From positions 1 through 10,005 of the forward strand of contig DFUX01000084.1 of NCBI GenBank assembly GCA_002379855.1: a DNA stretch of 10,005 bases. Direction: 5' to 3'. The stretch's first letter is position 1; every line of letters begins with the position of its first letter. Position numbers and translations under genes: made by a program. Below, in pieces: positions 6,569 through 10,005 of this stretch. This stretch comes from Cloacimonetes bacterium UBA4175 (GTDB taxonomy: Bacteria; Cloacimonadota; Cloacimonadia; Cloacimonadales; Cloacimonadaceae). The notes beneath the pieces are model-generated. The model was not told the DNA's origin and searched no databases. It saw only the letters and a program-made list of their open reading frames with translations.

Positions 6569-9500
6569 TCAATAGCTGAAAAGGGCCTTTATCTCCTCCT
6601 GATTGAGAGTGGACAGCAGCCTGGAGCCCTCTGACACTACCGAGTCAAAGAGTTGCAGCTTGCTCTGCTGCAAGCTCATAATTTTTTCTTCCACCGTGCC
6701 TTTGGTGATGAGCCGGAACACCTGCACCTTGCGGGTCTGTCCGATGCGGTGGGTGCGGTCGATAGCCTGGTTTTCGGTCATCGGGTTCCACCAGGGGTCA
6801 AAGAGGATCACCGTATCCGCGGAGGTCAGGTTTAGCCCCGTTCCGCCTGTCTTGAGGCTGATCAGAAAGAGCTTGAGCTCCGGGTCGTCCTCAAAGCGGC
6901 GCACTTCCTCCAGCCTGTTCTTGCTGCGCCCGTCCAGATAGGCATAGCGCAGATCCATGGCGTCAAACACCTTGCGGATGATCTTGAGCATCTGCACAAA
7001 CTGCGAAAACACCAGAATCTTGTGCCCGCTGTCGATGGAAGCCCTCACCAGTTCCACCAGTTGCTCCAGCTTGGCGGATGCTTCCAGTTCCGGTAGGATG
7101 TCCGGATTCGCCAGGTGCGGATGGTTGCAGACCTGCCTCAGTTTTGTGAGCGCCGTCAGGACGTGAACGTAGTTCAGATTGGTGCCGGCGGGCTGGTTAA
7201 GCAGCTTCTTTTCCACCATATCGATGATTTGCAGATAGAGTTTTTCCTGCACCGGATGCATCTTGCACCAGGATATCTGTTCCTGCTTGTCAGGCAGTTC
7301 CAGCAGCACTTCCTTTTTCACCCTGCGCAGCATGAAGGGCGCCACAGCCCTTTGCAGCCTGGACGCGCCGGTCTCCTCATCCTCCATGAAGTCGCTCTTG
7401 AACCGCTTCAGGCTGCCCAGATAGCCCGGCATCAAAAAGTCGAAGATCGACCACAACTCGGTGAGGTTGTTTTCCACCGGAGTGCCCGTGAGCGCCAGCC
7501 TGTTTTCGCAGGCAATCTTCTTGATCGCGCCGGTGCGTTTGGCACCCACATTTTTGATGTTTTGGGCTTCATCCAGCACCACCCATTCAAACCGCATCTC
7601 CCTCAGGGCCGCTATGTCGTTCAGCACCACCGTGTAGGAGATGATGAACAGCCTCACGTTGGGATTGCGCAGCAGTTCCAGGCGGGTCAGCTTGTCGCCT
7701 TCCACGATCTGGTAAGGGATGTTGGTGTGGAACTTGTCGATTTCGGCAGCCCAGTTGTAGAGTAGCGTTTTGGGACACACCACCAGGCTGGGAAGCTCGG
7801 ACTGGCTCATCAGGATGGCGGACAATGCCTGGATCGTCTTGCCAAGCCCCATCTCATCTGCCAGGATACCGCCCATGCGATAGTGTTGCAGCATCTTCAG
7901 CCAGGCGAAGCCGGACTTTTGGTAGCCCCTCAACACGGTCTGCAGATACAGCGGCAGAGGCGGGGTATGCTCCAGATGCCCGCGCTGCAGGTCTCTGGAA
8001 AGCAGTTCCATCCATTCATCCCCGAGCATGCGGAAAGCCGGGTTCTCCCGCATATAGCGTTGATAGTAGGGCAGATGGATCATCCGGGCGCGATACACCG
8101 AATCGGCGAGCTTTTCGCTGCGTTGCAGCAGCAGTTCCGTCTCGCGATAGACCTCCGGATTGACAATATACAGCAGCCGCCCGTCCTCTGTGTGCAAAAA
8201 CTCCTCACGTGACCGGAAAAAGCGGCTCAATTCCTCATGGCTGAAGCGCAGGTCTTGATGCCGGTAGCTGAACGAGTAGCTGAACCAGTCGATCTCATCG
8301 CTGCGCTGGGCTTTGACCTCAACCTGCAGGGTTACCTTTTGCACAAATTCCCCCCGTAACTCCGGCGCGATCCGGATATCCCAGTCGCTATCCGCAAGCT
8401 CAAACAGAGTTTTCCGGAGGGTTTGCAGGCTTCCTTCCCGCGGGAATGCCAGTTGCGAATATTGCTCCAGGCGGCTCAAATCCGCCTCGGGCAGACGCTT
8501 TGCCAGGCGCTCGACCTTGCTGAAGACTTGGGGCGGCAGATAGAACCACGCTTCTTGCTCGCCGCCCCCGTAAACATAGGCGCTGCGTATAAGCGGCGAC
8601 TTGAAGCGCAGCACCGAGAGCGGGATTGCCAAATCCTCCCCAGAGTGAGTTTCCCCCCCTTCCTCATAAACCAGGCTGCCTTCCAGCAGGATGCTGTCCC
8701 CCTTGGCGGAAACCGCCAGGCGGACGCGGGGTTCGCCACCCACAATCTGAGGCAGTTCGATCGAGGTGTCAAAATCCAGGTAGATTCCCTTTTCCCTCAG
8801 TTCCCGGTGCACGATAGTGCGCCAATACACCAGATCCTTGGCGCTCAGGATGAGGTCGTGGCTAAAGATCTGCTCCAAAGCGGAGTTGGAGAGGGGAATA
8901 TTGGAATAGCGCACCTCGTTGCGGAAGAATATCCAGCAGGGATAGCCCGGATACACCGCGGAAATCTCCTCCACCAGCACCGGAAGCACCACATAGTTAT
9001 TCCTGCCGGCGGGCTCGATTCTCAGGTTCAGTTGATAGGGATGCGCGCCAAAACGCAGCGGCTCGCCAGTTTCTTTCACAAAGAGCCTGCCCTCCAGATT
9101 GCGCATCAGGTTCAGGGCAGCCGGAAAGTCCTTTTTATACAAGGAGAAAAAGTAGTTTTTGCTGCTGTAGGCGGCTTTCTTTTGTTGCAAAAACTCAAAC
9201 AGCGCCAGTTCCGCGTCACCCAGGGCGTCAAGCTGCAGGGCATATTCCCCGGCGCTCAGTTTTGATGCTTCCGGAGGCAGGTTGCCCGCTTTGAAACGCA
9301 GCAGCAGCGGGATATCCAGGGGATTGTAACTGCCGTGGTAGAAGCGGACTTTGTCGGTTTCTGGATCGTAGATTCCTTCCAGCTCCAGACGTGCCTGCTT
9401 CAGCAGCTCCTGCCATTTTTCACCACCCCGGAGGGCGGTGCCGGTGCAGGTTTCCACCGCCGGAAGATCAAAGATATCCGTAGCCAGATGGTGATAAGCG

Positions 9501-9781
9501 TAACGCAATACGGACAGATAGTGGCGGCATTTGTCGTCCTCCCCGCATTCGCTGCAGTGATGGCTCATCACCTTCTCGCTTTGGGGATCATACACCAAGT
9601 CAAGCTGGGCGCAAAAGAACTCCCGCTTTTCCGGTGTGGGGACGAAATGCATGTGAAAACGCCCTGTTTCGTCAATCGATTTCCAATGCTGCAGATCGCC
9701 TTTGTCCAGGCCGATCACGGCATGATTGAAATACCAGGACGCCGATTTCTCGTGATAGTCCTTGCTAAACAGACGTGCCAT
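6569..9781 (-). CDS. SNF2-family DNA-dependent ATPase with SWIM-like zinc site
   Basis: SNF2 proteins are superfamily 2 ATPases that translocate on double-stranded DNA and remodel protein-DNA complexes. The bacterial paradigm RapA/HepA recycles RNA polymerase, but this protein differs from RapA in architecture. In 1070 residues: a SWIM-like site with Cys76, Cys79, Cys85 and His87; a long middle region (about 120-600) without recognised motifs, probably the bacterial SNF2-associated region; then the ATPase core. Core motifs are Q-K-S-G at 621-624, Walker A D-E-M-G-L-G-K-T at 642-649, motif II D-E-A-Q at 737-740, L-T-G-T-P at 764-768, motif V T-G-G-T-G-L-N at 978-984, and motif VI Q-A-I-D-R-T-H-R-I-G-Q at 1005-1015. 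All are intact, so it should be active. The ATG at 9781 follows AGAGGA at four to five bases. It is the first gene of the cluster; nearness to greA hints at transcription-linked work, but this is inference. Confidence 0.95.
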   Translation of the reverse strand: MARLFSKDYHEKSASWYFNHAVIGLDKGDLQHWKSIDETGRFHMHFVPTPEKREFFCAQLDLVYDPQSEKVMSHHCSECGEDDKCRHYLSVLRYAYHHLATDIFDLPAVETCTGTALRGGEKWQELLKQARLELEGIYDPETDKVRFYHGSYNPLDIPLLLRFKAGNLPPEASKLSAGEYALQLDALGDAELALFEFLQQKKAAYSSKNYFFSLYKKDFPAALNLMRNLEGRLFVKETGEPLRFGAHPYQLNLRIEPAGRNNYVVLPVLVEEISAVYPGYPCWIFFRNEVRYSNIPLSNSALEQIFSHDLILSAKDLVYWRTIVHRELREKGIYLDFDTSIELPQIVGGEPRVRLAVSAKGDSILLEGSLVYEEGGETHSGEDLAIPLSVLRFKSPLIRSAYVYGGGEQEAWFYLPPQVFSKVERLAKRLPEADLSRLEQYSQLAFPREGSLQTLRKTLFELADSDWDIRIAPELRGEFVQKVTLQVEVKAQRSDEIDWFSYSFSYRHQDLRFSHEELSRFFRSREEFLHTEDGRLLYIVNPEVYRETELLLQRSEKLADSVYRARMIHLPYYQRYMRENPAFRMLGDEWMELLSRDLQRGHLEHTPPLPLYLQTVLRGYQKSGFAWLKMLQHYRMGGILADEMGLGKTIQALSAILMSQSELPSLVVCPKTLLYNWAAEIDKFHTNIPYQIVEGDKLTRLELLRNPNVRLFIISYTVVLNDIAALREMRFEWVVLDEAQNIKNVGAKRTGAIKKIACENRLALTGTPVENNLTELWSIFDFLMPGYLGSLKRFKSDFMEDEETGASRLQRAVAPFMLRRVKKEVLLELPDKQEQISWCKMHPVQEKLYLQIIDMVEKKLLNQPAGTNLNYVHVLTALTKLRQVCNHPHLANPDILPELEASAKLEQLVELVRASIDSGHKILVFSQFVQMLKIIRKVFDAMDLRYAYLDGRSKNRLEEVRRFEDDPELKLFLISLKTGGTGLNLTSADTVILFDPWWNPMTENQAIDRTHRIGQTRKVQVFRLITKGTVEEKIMSLQQSKLQLFDSVVSEGSRLLSTLNQEEIKALFSY

Positions 9782-9831
9782 CTATCCTCTTTGCGGTTTA
9801 ATCATTCCATTGGCAGCAGGAAGTCATTTTT

Positions 9832-9865
9832 TGTCAACAGATATTCGCCCCGAAAATCAATTTTC
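9832..9865 (-). promoter_or_regulatory. Candidate promoter/operator of the SNF2 gene
   Basis: TTGACA followed by an A-run lies at 9837-9832, and the 14-base near-palindrome GAAAATCAATTTTC lies at 9852-9865, just upstream of it. The spacing would suit a regulator bound next to the -35 region. A matching -10 box is not evident, so the call is weak. Confidence 0.25.
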
Positions 9866-9944
9866 ACTCGGTTTCTTATGCGGGGAAATCCCATCCGGAG
9901 CGCGTTATTCCAGAGAAAGCTGGTATCCGGTTTTATAGGATTAT

Positions 9945-10005
9945 CCACTAATTACACGAATTATAGAGTGTGGAAAGGTGCTTTTGAGGTGGAAAGGTGG
10001 AAAGG
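9945..10005. repeat. Degenerate intergenic repeats (CACTAATTACACGAATTA and GTGGAAAGG types)
   Basis: CCACTAATTACACGAATTA lies at 9945-9963 and contains two AATTA units separated by CACG. It is followed by three copies of GTGGAAAGG at 9970-9978, 9989-9997 and 9997-10005; the last two share a base and the array runs to the window edge, so it may continue. The same GTGGAAAGG unit is found in the gene-free region left of nadD. Strings of the CACTAATTACACGAATTA type are, from general familiarity, seen between genes in assorted environmental bacteria; this was not searched. Confidence 0.45.

Larger units (their letters stand above)
9782..10005. other. Upstream region of the SNF2 gene
   Basis: No gene is visible in these 224 bases. 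On the minus strand TTGACA lies at 9837-9832, 56 bases before the SNF2 ATG, without a clear -10 box. Fifteen bases farther upstream is the near-palindrome GAAAATCAATTTTC at 9852-9865 (6-bp arms, 2-base centre), a possible operator. The outer part (9945-10005) consists of degenerate repeats described separately. Confidence 0.5.

Noticed and set aside
7115..9265. Long plus-strand frames opposite the SNF2 gene (7115-7765 and 8423-9265)
   Set aside because: They are antisense to conserved SNF2 regions, lack ribosome sites, and have compositions typical of antisense shadows.
9970..10005. CRISPR-like array at the right edge
   Set aside because: The repeated unit is only nine bases with 10- and 0-base spacing, far too short and irregular for CRISPR repeats and spacers.

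Overview
The window is one long minus-strand gene cluster flanked by two gene-free stretches, plus the 5' part of another minus-strand gene at the left edge. All eight genes I can support are on the minus strand. A diderm bacterium is indicated by a BamD-like outer-membrane lipoprotein with a clear lipobox, and by a secreted SBBP-type beta-propeller protein. Gene content and texture recall the FCB/Cloacimonadota type of anaerobe, but that is an impression; no rRNA or other phylogenetic marker is present.

Layout from left to right. 1-989: 5' part of a secreted beta-propeller repeat protein, cut by the window edge. 990-1799: about 810 bases without a convincing gene, holding degenerate intergenic repeats, mutually exclusive stem-loops and two short minus-strand open frames that may be gene remnants. 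1800-6496: a compact run that reads, in transcription order, HEAT-like helical-repeat protein, greA, M18 aminopeptidase, a membrane-anchored protein of unknown function, bamD and nadD. Spacings are small (25, 43 and 14 bases) or overlapping (1 base for HEAT/greA, 4 bases for bamD/nadD), so this is very probably one operon. 6569-9781: a 1070-residue SNF2-family ATPase with a divergent N-terminal SWIM-like zinc site. It lies 72 bases upstream of the HEAT-like gene and may be cotranscribed, though a separate promoter-like element sits in that gap. 9782-10005: upstream region of the SNF2 gene, with a TTGACA box, a 14-base near-palindrome and more degenerate repeats.

Functionally the cluster is housekeeping in mixed categories: transcription elongation (GreA), DNA or RNA-polymerase remodelling (SNF2 ATPase), peptide catabolism (M18), outer-membrane assembly (BamD) and NAD synthesis (NadD). 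I found no defence system, CRISPR array, integrase, transposase, tRNA or rRNA. The most unusual material lies in the two gene-free flanks, which carry related short repeats, and in an 11-base promoter-like element placed at the same distance from two different start codons.

For four genes the longest open frame overstates the protein. Shine-Dalgarno placement, or a signal peptide, supports a start further in, and the coordinates given here use those internal starts.
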